From positions 62,001 to 126,000 of the forward strand of contig WGMM01000022.1 of NCBI GenBank assembly GCA_016125085.1: 64,000 bases of DNA. Reading direction: 5' to 3'. The notes below the pieces were generated by a model that was not told where the DNA came from, searched no databases, and saw only the letters and a list, made by a program, of their open reading frames with translations. A program made the position numbers and the translations under genes. Source of the stretch: a bacterium (GTDB lineage: Bacteria > Planctomycetota > Planctomycetia > Isosphaerales > Isosphaeraceae). Shown piece after piece: positions 34,404 through 43,470 of the stretch (its first letter is position 1; every line of letters starts with the position of its first letter).

Positions 34404-34745
34404 GATACGGATACCTCCAGCGAACCTTCGCGAATGCGTCGTTTCCGGGCAGGTTCGTACCGAATTCCGGTTCTGCGGCACATCCTTTCCATCGTCGTAA
34501 CATGCCGACGAATCAACACTTTTTCGAAAATCCGGACGATTTGACGAAGAGCGCCCACCGACCGGTCATCGATGGACCGTTCCGGGCTATCATTTCGAAG
34601 ATCGTCCCGAATCCGTTCATCACGCCAAGCCCAAAGCGATCGCCGCCACTGATTCGCGCCAACCGTTCCGGGGACCGTCCTGAAAAATCGAATTCGAAAC
34701 CATCGGCCGGGATTTCGGCCACATCACAAAGATATTTATTTATGA
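34404..34745. other. Spacer between tandem PEP-CTERM genes, nothing recognised
   Basis: About 340 bases. It must carry the promoter of the gene at 33657-34403. Apart from an AT-rich patch just after the stop at 34746 I see no structure or gene. Confidence 0.5.
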
Positions 34746-35480
34746 TCAGGTTCGCTTCGTTCGCAAGCGTCTGCCCGCGAACGCGAGAACGCACGCACCG
34801 AGCGAACCCAGCGCGTATGTCGAAGGCTCTGGTACGGACGTAATGCTCAGCGTATCGATACCGATGTAATCACCGTTCACCCCCAGGGGGCCGCCGTTCG
34901 TAACGAAATAACGAAATGCCATCCGGCCTTCCGTCGGCCCGGCAAGGCCCGCCAGAGTGACGACGTACTCAGTCCAGACCGCCGGATAGCCTGTCGTCGT
35001 CAATGCGGGATTGATCGTCAATAGAAGTGTCGTGAAATCGCCCACGCTCGTGGCCGAGGCCCCGACATCCGCGCTGGAACCCGCCGTGCTCAGACGCACT
35101 TCCAGTCGATCCGGCGCATCGGCCGGATTGAGACGCGTCCTCGAATAAAACTTAAACGTATCTCCGTTGCTGTAGGTCAGCGTCGGCGTGATCGCCCAAT
35201 TGCTGATCGTGGCATTGCCGTCACCGCTTAAAAATGATGCGGCGAGAAAAGAATCCGTAGGACCGGCCTGTGCCGGAAAGTCCAACGGGTTGCCCTGTAA
35301 CCATGAAGTCCCGGGTGGATCCGAAAGGTTCTGGAAGCTCCATCCTTCACCCGGCAGTAACGTGAGATCATCGAAACCCTGGAAATATTCCATGGATCTG
35401 GCGACCGGAACCACGACGAAAAGGGCGACGACGATCGGCATCATGCGTCGTAATGGAGCGATTCGCGAGTGCTTCATCAT
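34746..35480 (-). CDS. PEP-CTERM protein, choice-of-anchor J-like (tandem copy 2)
   Basis: 244 residues; ATG at 35480 with GAGAGGTGA about 9 nt upstream. Signal helix MMPIVVALFVVVPVARSM. It has the family blocks QGFDDLTLLPGEGWSFQNLS, ISNWAITPTLTYSNGDTFKF, RLEVRLSTAGSSADVG, SVGDFTTLLLTINPAL, GRMAFRYFVTNGG and DYIGIDTLSI. The PEP-CTERM end is SVPEPSTYALGSLGACVLAF then RRLRTKR. The stretch after the signal differs most from its neighbours (WLQGNPLDFPAQAGPTDSF), as expected for duplicated genes diverging in a ligand-facing loop. Confidence 0.8.
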   Translation of the reverse strand: MMKHSRIAPLRRMMPIVVALFVVVPVARSMEYFQGFDDLTLLPGEGWSFQNLSDPPGTSWLQGNPLDFPAQAGPTDSFLAASFLSGDGNATISNWAITPTLTYSNGDTFKFYSRTRLNPADAPDRLEVRLSTAGSSADVGASATSVGDFTTLLLTINPALTTTGYPAVWTEYVVTLAGLAGPTEGRMAFRYFVTNGGPLGVNGDYIGIDTLSITSVPEPSTYALGSLGACVLAFAGRRLRTKRT

Positions 35481-35834
35481 ATGAGATCACCTCTCGGCCG
35501 AAGGTGCACTGCATCAATGCGAAACGATCGACCGACGTACGACAGGAACGCACGCCAGGCGAGATCCAGCGGATTTCCAGGTTCCGAGCACGGAACGTTC
35601 GCGAAGGTGATACTACTATACCGAAACATGCTCCGAAATCGTATCGAAATCCCTGATGACGCAATTTCGATAAGTCGACTGTCGATTTTTGTCTTCGAAC
35701 GTTCCCTGAAAAATCATCCGGCTCGATCGACCGATTTCCTCATGTCCGCACATATTTTCGTGGTGCGTATGTCATTTCCATCCGTAAGATCATCCCTGCG
35801 GCCGCAATTCGAAAATTCCCGAATTCCTGAAGAT
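35481..35834. other. Spacer between tandem PEP-CTERM genes, nothing recognised
   Basis: About 350 bases upstream of the gene at 34746-35480, so its promoter should lie here. No coding frame or repeat is convincing. Confidence 0.5.
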
Positions 35835-35866
35835 GGCACGAGCAGGCCTGCGAACCTGCCCGTGCC
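35835..35866 (-). terminator. Stem-loop after tandem PEP-CTERM copy 3
   Basis: GGCACGAGCAGG pairs with CCTGCCCGTGCC (12 bp, one mismatch, 8-nt loop), about 40 nt after the minus-strand stop at 35906. No U-tract. Confidence 0.55.
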
Positions 35867-35905
35867 TGGCGGCATATGCATCCGAATGTCGGAAATGACA
35901 TTCGA

Positions 35906-36661
35906 TCAGGCTTCGCCCCGAGTGATTCGAAACTTTCTTCTCCTACGACCGCTGACTCCGGCGATCAATACGCCGATGGCTGCCAGGGCATAGGTCGAAG
36001 GCTCAGGAACGGTCGTGATCTGCAAGGTATCGATGCCGATATAATTTCCGAAGTCTCCGTTCGGGCCCGCATCGGTCACGAAATACCGGAATGCGATACG
36101 GCCGGTCGTCGCGCCGGCAAGTCCGGAAAGCGTGATCGTGTATTTCGTCCAGTCGTCCGGGTACCCGGTCGTGACCATGTCCGGGTTGATCGACAGCAGA
36201 AGTGTCGAGAAATCGCCCACGCTCAAAGCCGTGCTGCCGGTGTCGACGCTGGCACCGTTCGTGCTCATGCGGACTTCCATGCGATCACCCCATTCCGACG
36301 CCGTTTCCGTTCGTGTCCAGAAGCTGAACGTGTCGCCGTTGTGGTAGACGTTCGTCGGCGTGATGGCCCAGTTGCTGATGGTGCCGACATCCGCGACGTT
36401 TTCGAAATTCGCCGCGAGATAGGAGTTGACAGGGCCTGCCTGGGCGTCGAACACATAAAGATCGGCATTGCCCTGGAACCAGCCCGTCACTCCCAGCGGG
36501 TCCGACAGGTTCTTCATGAACCAGCCTTTCGAGGCCAGATCGGTCACGTTGTCGAAATTTTCCGTGATATCCGCCGCCCCGGCAACGTTCGCCCAGACGC
36601 AGAGAAATGCCAGAACGAGACGCCTCGAAACGGCCGCATTGCGATTCGACCAGTTTGCCAT
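35906..36661 (-). CDS. PEP-CTERM protein, choice-of-anchor J-like (tandem copy 3)
   Basis: 251 residues; ATG at 36661 with GAGGT about 9 nt upstream. A signal peptide ends ANVAGAADI. The family blocks are ENFDNVTDLASKGWFMKNLS, ISNWAITPTNVYHNGDTFSF, RMEVRMSTNGASVDTG, SVGDFSTLLLSINPDM, GRIAFRYFVTDAG and NYIGIDTLQITT. The end is TVPEPSTYALAAIGVLIAGV then a basic tail GRRRRKFR, a textbook PEP-CTERM signal. By eye, it is closest to copy 1. Confidence 0.8.
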   Translation of the reverse strand: MANWSNRNAAVSRRLVLAFLCVWANVAGAADITENFDNVTDLASKGWFMKNLSDPLGVTGWFQGNADLYVFDAQAGPVNSYLAANFENVADVGTISNWAITPTNVYHNGDTFSFWTRTETASEWGDRMEVRMSTNGASVDTGSTALSVGDFSTLLLSINPDMVTTGYPDDWTKYTITLSGLAGATTGRIAFRYFVTDAGPNGDFGNYIGIDTLQITTVPEPSTYALAAIGVLIAGVSGRRRRKFRITRGEA

Positions 36662-37109
36662 TTTCGTTGACCTCGCTTCGATGAATGGACGAATCGCAAC
36701 ACTCGCCAGGCGGGAGGAACGAACGATTCGGTCGCGTTGATGGGTCCGGAAACGCCGGGATCCGGCATCTTCATTGATTCATCGGACGCTGCGGAAGCGA
36801 GCCTTGAATGATTCCGGTCCTATTTTCTGGAAACGATCATTCGATTTGTCTCGACGATTCAGGAATCGGACGAACGATCGAAGGTGCGGTCGCCCCGGAG
36901 CCGGAGCACATGCCACCCGCTCGATTTCGAATGCAAATTTCTCATGAAGAGCAACTTCGGTACGAAACGAAATCCGATTCGTTGCCGATCGGCTTCGAAA
37001 TGCAACATTCATTTTTTGCGCATTTCGAATGATTGCCCGAATCCTGAGCCGAGCGGTTTCTCTTCGAAATCGAATTCCGCCGATGGGATTCTTTCATCGA
37101 TCTTATGCG
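36662..37109. other. Spacer between tandem PEP-CTERM genes, nothing recognised
   Basis: About 450 bases, AT-richer than the genes. The likely promoter for the gene at 35906-36661 lies at its left end. Short frames here lack signals, domains or ribosome-binding sites. Confidence 0.5.
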
Positions 37110-37156
37110 AAAATAAAAGCGAACCTTTTCGAGCCCGAAGGCCTCGAAGAGGTTCG
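37110..37156 (-). terminator. Rho-independent terminator after tandem PEP-CTERM copy 4
   Basis: On the minus strand CGAACCTCTTCGAG pairs with CTCGAAAAGGTTCG (13 of 14 pairs, 9-nt loop) and is followed by CTTTTATTT. It lies about 30 nt after the stop at 37186. Confidence 0.8.
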
Positions 37157-37185
37157 ATCGAATCCGAACGATTCGCGAATACGGC

Positions 37186-37947
37186 TCAGCGACCGTTCGC
37201 CGGGTTACTTCGCTTCATGCGGCGACCGCCGAAGACAATGAAGGGCGCGGCGATCGCGCCGAGCAGACATGTCGAAGGCTCCGGCACGGCCGTGGTGATT
37301 TTCAGCGTATCGATGCCGATGTAGTTGCTGTTCGTACCCGACGGGCCACCATCGGTTACGAAATAGCGGAATGCAATCCGGCCGGAGGTCGGTCCGCCCA
37401 GTCCCGAAAGGGTCACGACATATTGCGTCCAGGCTTCCGGATAAACGGATGTCGTCAAAGTGGGATTGATATCCAGCAGCAAGGTCGTGAAATCTCCCAC
37501 GCTGGCAGCCGTGTTACCGACATCCGCACTGGCCCCATTGGTGCTGAGCCGAACTTGCAGTCGATCCGCGTATTGGGAATCAGTGACTGTCCTCGTATAG
37601 AACGTGAACGTGTCGCCATTGCTGTAAGTCAGCGTCGGAGTGATCGCCCAGTTGCTGATGTCTCCCGCCCCGGCCGTGTTGTTGAAATTCGTTCCGAGAT
37701 AGGAATCGATGGGCCCGTCCTCGGCTACGAAAACCGTATCGTTGCCCTGAAACCAGTCGATCGTACCCGCCGGGCTGGACAGGTTCTGCAGGCTCCAGCC
37801 TTTGGAAGGCAGGTCAGCGATGTTGTCGAAGCCTTCCGTCAAATCGACGGCTCCGGCCTGCGACATCGCGACCATACAAACTGCAAGAACTGGCACGATA
37901 CGACAGTTCCATATTTGTCCCATAAATTTCAGCTTCCAGGTCGGCAT
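37186..37947 (-). CDS. PEP-CTERM protein, choice-of-anchor J-like (tandem copy 4)
   Basis: 253 residues from the ATG at 37947 (GAGGA about 9 nt upstream); an ATG further upstream at 38106 lacks coding character. The signal helix is RIVPVLAVCMVAMSQAGAV. The family blocks are EGFDNIADLPSKGWSLQNLS, ISNWAITPTLTYSNGDTFTF, RLQVRLSTNGASADVG, SVGDFTTLLLDINPTL, GRIAFRYFVTDGG and NYIGIDTLKITT. The C-terminal PEP-CTERM is AVPEPSTCLLGAIAAPFIVF then RRMKR. It is the first gene of the tandem array by transcription order and has the clearest terminator, so each copy is probably its own unit. Confidence 0.8.
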   Translation of the reverse strand: MPTWKLKFMGQIWNCRIVPVLAVCMVAMSQAGAVDLTEGFDNIADLPSKGWSLQNLSSPAGTIDWFQGNDTVFVAEDGPIDSYLGTNFNNTAGAGDISNWAITPTLTYSNGDTFTFYTRTVTDSQYADRLQVRLSTNGASADVGNTAASVGDFTTLLLDINPTLTTSVYPEAWTQYVVTLSGLGGPTSGRIAFRYFVTDGGPSGTNSNYIGIDTLKITTAVPEPSTCLLGAIAAPFIVFGGRRMKRSNPANGR

Positions 37948-38326
37948 GCGGAGTTTCCTCGACGATGTGAGTTCTGAGCAGCGGGCGGAATCGGGAGCCA
38001 ATGCGATCGAAGGTTTCCCGGAGTTGGAAAGCGATAGATTCACTGGATTGTTCTTATAGCTTAAAGACAGTGGTCTGATCAAGATACAGGTTCGCGACGC
38101 CGGCAATTTCCTCTCGCTTTCCCGAGTCGCATTTGCCGATCACGGGTATTCATCCTGATTGCGATTTCGGATGATTCCGAAACGCAACACGAAGCGTGGC
38201 GGGAAGCCTGTCCCTCGACTCTCGATCTTTCGCCTCGATTCATGTAAAATCCGTCGAATCACCTCTTCACCGATCATCGAAGTCGCTCCCGCTCCGAATC
38301 ATCGGGCCCCCTGAATCCGGATTTCC
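37948..38326. other. Divergent intergenic region, no gene recognised
   Basis: About 380 bases between the tandem PEP-CTERM array (minus) and the FAD oxidoreductase gene (plus); promoters for both should be here. I see no repeats or RNA structures. Confidence 0.5.
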
Positions 38327-40414
38327 ATGCAAAATTTCACGTTAGCCTCATTCATCCTGGCCCTGGCATTGTCGATCCTGCCTCTCCGATGCCTCGCAGC
38401 CGAGCCGCCGGTGTTCGACATCGTCGTTTACGGCGGGACGAGCGCTGCGGTGACGACAGCCGTTCAGGCCAAAGCGATGGGCAAATCGGTCGTGATCGTC
38501 TGCCCGGAAAAACACCTGGGCGGCATGACTTCAGGCGGCCTGGGCTGGACCGACTCCGGCGACAAGGACGCCATCGGCGGCCTGGCCCGGAATTTTTATC
38601 ACCGCATCTGGAAATACTATCAGGCCGACCCCGCCTGGAAATTCCAGAAAAAAGCTCAATTCGGCAACAAAAACCAGAGCCCGCCCGGCAAATCCGGCGA
38701 CGGAGCCACGATGTGGGTTTTCGAACCTCACGTGGCCGAATCCGTCTTCGAAGACCTCATCCGCGAAAATGCAATTCCCGTTCATCGAGGCAAATGGCTC
38801 GACCGAACGCCCGGACAGGGCGTGATCCTCGATAAAGGCAGAATCCGGGCCATCCGCATGACCGACGATTCCCTCTACCGCGGCCGAATGTTCGTCGATG
38901 CCACCTATGAAGGCGACCTGATGGCCGCCGCGGGAGTGAAATACCACGTCGGCCGCGAGTCGAACGCAACCTACGACGAAACCTGGAACGGCAATCAGGT
39001 CGGCATATTGCATCATAAACACCATTTCGCGAACCCCGTCGACCCTTATCGCACGCCCGGCGACCCGGCAAGCGGCCTGCTGCCTCTCATCGACGACAGC
39101 AAGCCCGGCACAAGGGGCGAGGCGGACGACCGCTTACAGGCGTACTGCTTCCGCCTGTGCATGACCGACCACGACCCGAACCGCATGCCCTTTCCCAAGC
39201 CTGAAGGCTATGACCCGGCACGCTACGAGCTGCTCCTGCGCGTGTTCGCCACCGGCTGGCGCGAGCTTTTCGAAAAATACGACCCGATCCCCAATTTCAA
39301 AACCGACACGAATAATCACGGGCCTGTTTCGAGCGATTTCCTCGGGGCGAATTACGATTATCCCGAAGCCTCATACGAGCGCCGGGCCGGAATCGTCCGC
39401 GAGCATGAAAAATACCAGAAAGGCCTGTTGTATTTCATGGCCAACGAACCGCGCGTGCCGGCCGACGTGCGTGAAGCCGTTTCGAAATGGGGCCTGGCGA
39501 AAGACGAATTCAAGGACAACGGCCACTGGCCGCATCAGATCTACGTGCGTGAAGCGCGCCGCATGCTCGGCCGATACGTGATGACGGAACACGACTGCCT
39601 GGACAAAAAGGCCACGCCCGACTCGATCGGAATGGGCAGCTATACCGTCGATTCGCACAACGTTCGCCGCTACGTCACGCCCGAAGGCACCGTTCAGAAC
39701 GAAGGCGATATCGGCGTGCCCACGCCCCGGCCTTACGAAATCGCCCTCGGCTCGATTCTGCCGCACAAGAACCAGTGCGAAAACCTGCTCGTGCCCGTGT
39801 GCGTGTCGGCCAGCCATATCGCCTATGGGTCGATCCGCATGGAGCCGGTCTTCATGATCCTGGGCCAATCGGCGGCGACGGTTGCCGCGCTGGCGATCGA
39901 CCGCGATTCGGCGCTTCAGGACGTGCCCTATGACCTGATCAAAAAGCGACTTCTGGCCGACGGGCAAGTGCTGGAACTCGAAGACACGAAGACCGTTCGT
40001 GCCACGAAACTGCCGGGCATCGTCATCGACGACGAAGCCGCGAAACTTACGGGCGACTGGAAGCGTTCGAACGCGAACAGGCCGTTCGTCGAAAGCGGCT
40101 ATCGCCACAACGGCAATTCGAAAGAACCGATGACGGCCGTTTTCGAAACGAAACTTCCTGCCGGGCTTTTCGATGTCCGCTTTTATTATCCGCCGAATTC
40201 CAACAGGGCCACGAACGTGGCGGTGAATCTCCGCCACGCCGGTGGCATCACGAAATCCCGGCTCGATCAGCAGGAAAAACCGACGGACGGCCTCTATACG
40301 AGCCTCGGAAATTACCGTTTCGATGGTGAAGCCGTCGTGACCGTCGAAACCCGCGGGGCGGACGGTTTCGTCGTCATCGACGCTGTGCAATTCGTACCCG
40401 TGCCCGAGCCCTGA
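38327..40414 (+). CDS. Secreted FAD-dependent oxidoreductase with golvesin-like C-terminal domain
   Basis: 695 residues; a Sec signal peptide ends RCLAAEPP. FDIVVYGGTSAAVTTAVQAK (about 31-50) is the dinucleotide-binding beta-alpha-beta of the FAD_oxidored family, in a GGTSAA variant of GxGxxG. EKHLGGMTSGGLGWTDSG follows, then the long catalytic part with GRMFVDATYEGDLMAAAGV, and the distal FAD segment around PVCVSASHIAYGSIRMEP and MILGQSAATVAALAI. The last ~120 residues (WKRSNANRPFVESGYRHNG ... GFVVIDAVQFVPV) look like the golvesin/xanthan-lyase C-terminal beta domain, likely for carbohydrate binding. Members are common in planctomycetes and Bacteroidetes; the substrate is unknown. Export of an FAD enzyme through Sec is unusual but recurrent in this family. 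Confidence 0.85.
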   Translation: MQNFTLASFILALALSILPLRCLAAEPPVFDIVVYGGTSAAVTTAVQAKAMGKSVVIVCPEKHLGGMTSGGLGWTDSGDKDAIGGLARNFYHRIWKYYQADPAWKFQKKAQFGNKNQSPPGKSGDGATMWVFEPHVAESVFEDLIRENAIPVHRGKWLDRTPGQGVILDKGRIRAIRMTDDSLYRGRMFVDATYEGDLMAAAGVKYHVGRESNATYDETWNGNQVGILHHKHHFANPVDPYRTPGDPASGLLPLIDDSKPGTRGEADDRLQAYCFRLCMTDHDPNRMPFPKPEGYDPARYELLLRVFATGWRELFEKYDPIPNFKTDTNNHGPVSSDFLGANYDYPEASYERRAGIVREHEKYQKGLLYFMANEPRVPADVREAVSKWGLAKDEFKDNGHWPHQIYVREARRMLGRYVMTEHDCLDKKATPDSIGMGSYTVDSHNVRRYVTPEGTVQNEGDIGVPTPRPYEIALGSILPHKNQCENLLVPVCVSASHIAYGSIRMEPVFMILGQSAATVAALAIDRDSALQDVPYDLIKKRLLADGQVLELEDTKTVRATKLPGIVIDDEAAKLTGDWKRSNANRPFVESGYRHNGNSKEPMTAVFETKLPAGLFDVRFYYPPNSNRATNVAVNLRHAGGITKSRLDQQEKPTDGLYTSLGNYRFDGEAVVTVETRGADGFVVIDAVQFVPVPEP

Positions 40415-40542
40415 CGACTTACCGTCGCCCGCGCGATTTCGAATCGCACTCAGCCCGTTCGACATCGACGCCGGGCCTGGCCATGCGATATCATGTCGAA
40501 TCGACGAGATCGCCCGAGAGACAACGTTCGGAACAGTCATTC

Positions 40543-41337
40543 ATGGATGATCCAGCCTTTCCGCATTCGCATCGCTTCGACCCGCGGGACATCGAGGCCG
40601 CAGTCGCGTCCTTTCTTCGCCCCCGGCCTTCGCCGCTGACCCCGCGCGATGTCGCTCTGATCGAACAGGGCAAGCCGCTGCGGCTTGGTTGCGGGCTCAT
40701 GGCCACAGCATGGGGCGAGGGCCCGGTGGTTCTGCTCGCCCATGGCTGGGAAAGCCGCCGCTCGCATTGGTCGGCGTTCGTGCCCGCCCTGACAGAGGCC
40801 GGTTTCACGGCCCTGGCCATCGACGCCCCCGCACATGGCGATTCGCCTGGCGAAATCTCCCATATGCCGCTTTATGCCCGCATGCTGCTCGAAATCGGCC
40901 GCGAATTGGGCGAGTTTCGGGGCATCGTCGGCCACTCCTTCGGCGCCGGTGCATCCGCGATCGCATTGGCACGTGGCCTGCCGGCCGAGCGCGGCGTGTT
41001 CATCGCCGGGCCGACGTCCATCGACGGCCTGATGGCACGCTGGTGCCGGGCGAATCGAATTCCCGAAGCCGACATCCCCCGTTTCGTCGAACTGGTCGCC
41101 GAAGCCGTCGGCGAAAGCACCGACTTTTTCGACCTGACCCGGGAAGCGGTCAAAATCACGAAGCCCGGATTGATCGTTCACGACCGCTCGGACGACGACA
41201 TTCCGCTCGTCGACGCCGAAAATCTTGCGGCCGTGTGGCAATCCTCGCGGCTGCACATCACGGAGAAATACGGACATAAGAGAATCCTGATCGCCCGGCC
41301 GGTGGTGCAGGAAGTCGTCCGGTTCATCAAGGATTGA
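40543..41337 (+). CDS. Alpha/beta hydrolase
   Basis: 264 residues from the ATG at 40543; an ATG at 40483 would add 20 residues of no character. The fold is recognised by VVLLAHGWESRRSHW (oxyanion-hole HGW), ALAIDAPAHGDSPG, and the nucleophile elbow GHSFGAG with Ser132. An acid in HDRSDDDIP and the final His in ITEKYGHKRIL complete the triad. There is no signal peptide, so it is cytoplasmic. The substrate is unknown; it may act on an ester or lactone. It is followed by a decarboxylase gene in the same direction with a 180-nt gap. Confidence 0.85.
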   Translation: MDDPAFPHSHRFDPRDIEAAVASFLRPRPSPLTPRDVALIEQGKPLRLGCGLMATAWGEGPVVLLAHGWESRRSHWSAFVPALTEAGFTALAIDAPAHGDSPGEISHMPLYARMLLEIGRELGEFRGIVGHSFGAGASAIALARGLPAERGVFIAGPTSIDGLMARWCRANRIPEADIPRFVELVAEAVGESTDFFDLTREAVKITKPGLIVHDRSDDDIPLVDAENLAAVWQSSRLHITEKYGHKRILIARPVVQEVVRFIKD

Positions 41338-41517
41338 GTTTCGGTCAGGTACATATTTGCCTGCGGCGATCAGCCCGGGCTTTTTGCCGTGCATCCGCCC
41401 GTGCACTGGACATTCGTCCGCAACGTGTCGACAATAGGAGTAGACGGAGATCGAGGCCAGCTCAACCGCTGGGCCATGATTCCGCATCTCCTGCGCCTGA
41501 AAATCGGGACGACGCCA

Positions 41518-43359
41518 ATGAACTACGTGGAACTTGTCACGAAGCTGCGCGAAGCTTTTCCCGCACCCACGCTGGACCAGCGGCAGGACGCCTGGCTCGT
41601 GCAGACGATCAACCAGGCGATCAACGACACCACGAAGCTCAAGAACCAGTCGCCGATTCTGACCGTTCGCACGCCCCGCAACTATGCCGAGGCTCGCCAG
41701 GCGCGCATGGCCGTCGACGCGAATGTCGACTTGCCCCAGATCACGGCCCGGCTCACCGAATATCTCGAAGGGCTGACGATCTGGGGCCACCCGCTCACGC
41801 AGGAGAACGTCGTCCCCCCGCCCACCATTCCGGGCATCGTCGCCAGCCTGCTCTGCACCGTTTATAACCCGAATCTCGTCTGGGACCAGTATTCGAAGAA
41901 AGTCGCCCAGGCCGAAATCGAAATGACGGCCATGATGGCCGACCTGATGGGCTTCGACCCTGAAATCGCCACCGGCATATTCACCTTCGGCGGCACCGGC
42001 ACAGTGTTTTACGGCATCAAGGCCGGGCTGGAAAAAGCCCTGCCCGGCTCGAACCGCTCAGGCGTGCGCGCTGGTGAGGTCGTGATTCTGGCTGGTGAAA
42101 GGTCCCACTTCTGCTCGTCGAACGCGGCTGAGTGGCTGGGTATCGGCACCGACAATCTCTGGAAGATCCCCTCGAACGACCGTCATGAGACGGACGTCGA
42201 CGCCTATGAAAAGATCCTTCGAGCGGCCCTCGATCAGGGCAAGAAGGTGGCCGCGATCGTGGCCACGATGGGCACGACGGACCACTTCGCCATCGACGAC
42301 CTGGCGAAAATCGTCGCCATTCGTGATTCGCTCGCCGCCGAATACGGGTTGCATTACAAGCCCCACATTCACGCCGACGCAGTCATCGGCTGGGCGTGGA
42401 GCGTTTTCAACGACTACTTCGGCCCCGAGCAGGACGCCGACCCACTCGGATTTCAGGACGACGATGAAGAGACCTATCGCACGCTCGTGATGGCATCCCG
42501 GCGCATTTCGAAATTGAAGCTGGCCGATTCGGTCGGCATCGATTTTCACAAGACCGGCTTCACGCCCTATCTCTCGAGCATGGTGATGTTCCGCAACCTG
42601 CGCGAGGCCGACGGCCGAGTTCGCGACGACCTGGGCCGCCTGCATCACGACCCTTCCGTCATGCCCTACCTGTTTCAATTCGGCGAATACAAGCCGGGCG
42701 AATACACGATGGAAACCACTCGCCCCGGCACGGGCATCATGATGGCCATGGCGAACATGATGCTCTTCGGCAAACGCGGCATGCAGGCTTTGCTGGGGTA
42801 TCTCGTCAGCCAGCGTCTGAGGCTCAAAACCCGCCTGGACAACGACGCCCACGTGACCGTGCTGAATCCCCATAACCCGGGCACGGTGAACCTGTTCCGC
42901 ACATATCCCAACGGTGTCGAAACGCCGATCATCGACAACGAACGCCACGACCCGGCATTTCGTGACCGGCTGATGTATTACAACGGCTACAACCTGGCCG
43001 TCGAGAAATACATTCACGAACGTGCCATGGCCGGCGAAGGTGTCGTGCTTTCGAAAACCAACGAATATTCAGGCACGACTTACGAAGACCCGGTCTTCAA
43101 AATTCACCTGCCGATCGTGGCCCTGAAAAGCTACATGCTGAGCCCGTTCATCGACAAATCGCACGTCGACCTTGTTTATCGTACCGTGAAGGACGCCCGC
43201 AAGGTCGTCACCGCCGATATGATCCGGCAAGTGCTCGAAGACCGTATGAACGACCTGAAAGCCCAGGCTGAAGCCAGGCGGGGCACGCCCGTGGACTTCG
43301 ACGCCGCCGCTGAAGCGAAGCGGATCTGCGAATCACAGGCCGAAGCCACGGCGAAGTGA
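41518..43359 (+). CDS. Group II PLP-dependent decarboxylase
   Basis: 613 residues from the ATG at 41518; in-frame ATGs at 41389 and 41476 are possible but neither has a strong ribosome-binding site. Fold type I PLP enzyme of the group II (glutamate/aromatic/histidine-type) decarboxylase family. FTFGGTGTVFYGIKAGLEKA binds the phosphate, HIHADAVIGWAW contains the ring-stacking His and the Asp that pairs with the pyridine nitrogen, and DSVGIDFHKTGFTPY holds the Schiff-base lysine, Lys345. The protein is about 100 residues longer than bacterial GadB, with extra length at the C-terminus. The amino-acid substrate cannot be read from the sequence. Confidence 0.85.
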   Translation: MNYVELVTKLREAFPAPTLDQRQDAWLVQTINQAINDTTKLKNQSPILTVRTPRNYAEARQARMAVDANVDLPQITARLTEYLEGLTIWGHPLTQENVVPPPTIPGIVASLLCTVYNPNLVWDQYSKKVAQAEIEMTAMMADLMGFDPEIATGIFTFGGTGTVFYGIKAGLEKALPGSNRSGVRAGEVVILAGERSHFCSSNAAEWLGIGTDNLWKIPSNDRHETDVDAYEKILRAALDQGKKVAAIVATMGTTDHFAIDDLAKIVAIRDSLAAEYGLHYKPHIHADAVIGWAWSVFNDYFGPEQDADPLGFQDDDEETYRTLVMASRRISKLKLADSVGIDFHKTGFTPYLSSMVMFRNLREADGRVRDDLGRLHHDPSVMPYLFQFGEYKPGEYTMETTRPGTGIMMAMANMMLFGKRGMQALLGYLVSQRLRLKTRLDNDAHVTVLNPHNPGTVNLFRTYPNGVETPIIDNERHDPAFRDRLMYYNGYNLAVEKYIHERAMAGEGVVLSKTNEYSGTTYEDPVFKIHLPIVALKSYMLSPFIDKSHVDLVYRTVKDARKVVTADMIRQVLEDRMNDLKAQAEARRGTPVDFDAAAEAKRICESQAEATAK

Positions 43360-43470
43360 ATCGATTCCGATTTCGAATCACAGGACAATCACGAAACGGA
43401 TGAGCGTGACACCATTTCGCGTCGTCAGCGAAATCACGCCTCATCCTGTTTCATTCACGACTTGCGACGA

